From NCBI GenBank assembly GCA_007128555.1, contig SKXF01000272.1, positions 1 through 5,471 on the forward strand: DNA of 5,471 nucleotides, given 5' to 3'. This document shows, piece by piece, positions 4,960 to 5,471 of the stretch. The notes beneath the pieces were generated by a model that did not search any database, was not told the origin of the DNA, and worked only from the letters and a program-made list of their open reading frames with translations. Positions within the stretch are counted from its first letter, which is position 1. The number at the start of each line of letters is the position of its first letter. Source of the DNA: Clostridia bacterium (GTDB taxonomy: Bacteria > Bacillota_E > SLMV01 > PUMD01). The position numbers and the translations under genes are program-made.

Positions 4960-5471
4960 ATGCGGCCGGACACGAGCATCCTGATCGTGGATGATGAAAG
5001 CAGCTTCGTTGAGGGCCTGACGGCCAACCTTGAACGTGAGGGTTACAGCACGGTGACAGCTGCAGATGGTGAGACCGCCCTGGCCCGGTTTCGGGAAGCC
5101 GAGGTTGACCTGGTACTGCTTGATCTGATGCTGCCCGGCATCGACGGCATGGAAGTGTGTAGCCGCATCCGCCGAGACTCCACGGTTCCCATCATTATGC
5201 TGACGGCCAAAGATGACGACATAGACAAGATCCTGGGCCTGGAGGTCGGCGCTGATGACTACATCACAAAACCTTTTAACTTTCGGGAGCTTCTAGCACG
5301 CATTAAGGCTGTGATGCGACGAGCGAACCCCGAACCCGAGGCCGATGAGTCCGGGATCCTGGACATCGCTCCGGGAATTACCCTGGACATCAAGCGCAGG
5401 ACACTGTCTGGCACAGGTGGCCAGGAAGTAGCCCTGACCGTGAAAGAGTTCGCCATGATACAGATGCTGGC
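4960..5471 (+). CDS. OmpR/PhoB-type two-component response regulator (3' end outside window)
   Basis: The first 170 codons are present and the gene runs off the end. The receiver domain (about 5-120) has the acidic pair Asp11-Asp12, phospho-acceptor Asp55 (LLDLMLPGIDG), Thr82 (MLTAKDDD), and Tyr101 with Lys104 before Pro105 (GADDYITKPF), so all catalytic and switch residues are intact. After a linker (about 122-132), the winged-helix output domain begins, with the typical LTVKEFAMIQML of the OmpR/PhoB class at the cut end. The start ATG 4960 follows the strong AGGAGGAGGG (4943-4952). It lies 29 nt after the dehydrogenase stop and is probably co-transcribed. A sensor kinase gene is expected next, by family habit. 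The neighbouring lipoprotein hints at an envelope signal. Confidence 0.93.
   Translation, partial: MRPDTSILIVDDESSFVEGLTANLEREGYSTVTAADGETALARFREAEVDLVLLDLMLPGIDGMEVCSRIRRDSTVPIIMLTAKDDDIDKILGLEVGADDYITKPFNFRELLARIKAVMRRANPEPEADESGILDIAPGITLDIKRRTLSGTGGQEVALTVKEFAMIQML

Overview
The window comes from a moderately GC-rich bacterium (high 50s % by eye). It carries strong GGAGG-type ribosome binding sites, GTG starts in places, and a predicted lipoprotein. Nothing in it fixes the phylum. An aromatic amino acid beta-lyase, a FadR-type GntR regulator and a SNG-repeat (DUF4097-like) lipoprotein beside an OmpR-type regulator would all fit a Firmicute-like or related anaerobe, but this is only an inference.

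Left part (1-2065), minus strand: a complete thiamine-diphosphate (ThDP) 2-oxo acid enzyme gene (1791-181) is followed 84 nt later by the first 32 codons of a PLP-dependent beta-eliminating lyase of the tryptophanase / tyrosine phenol-lyase family (96 to 1, running off the window). There is no obvious terminator between them, so they probably form one operon. The 84-nt gap holds a 19-codon reading frame with a single Trp near its end. Its stop codon overlaps the lyase Shine-Dalgarno sequence, in the position where tnaC sits in known tryptophanase operons.

A FadR-type GntR regulator (best start 2066, stop 2752) is transcribed divergently and is the obvious candidate controller of the catabolic pair. 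The shared intergenic region is rich in candidate operators: GTRTA-type motifs at exact 13-bp spacing over the putative promoter, plus two perfect inverted repeats.

Right part (2753-5471), plus strand: a possible extended -10 promoter precedes three tightly packed co-directional genes. These are a DUF4097-like lipoprotein made of repeated T-S-N-G rungs (2977-3834), a zinc-dependent medium-chain dehydrogenase starting 4 nt later (3839-4930), and after 29 nt an OmpR/PhoB-type response regulator cut by the window end (4960 onward). The lipoprotein plus response regulator resembles an envelope-sensing cassette. The dehydrogenase between them is unexpected.

The window looks like two adjacent, probably independent transcription units. 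I see no mobile element, CRISPR array, tRNA or rRNA, and no clear rho-independent terminator.
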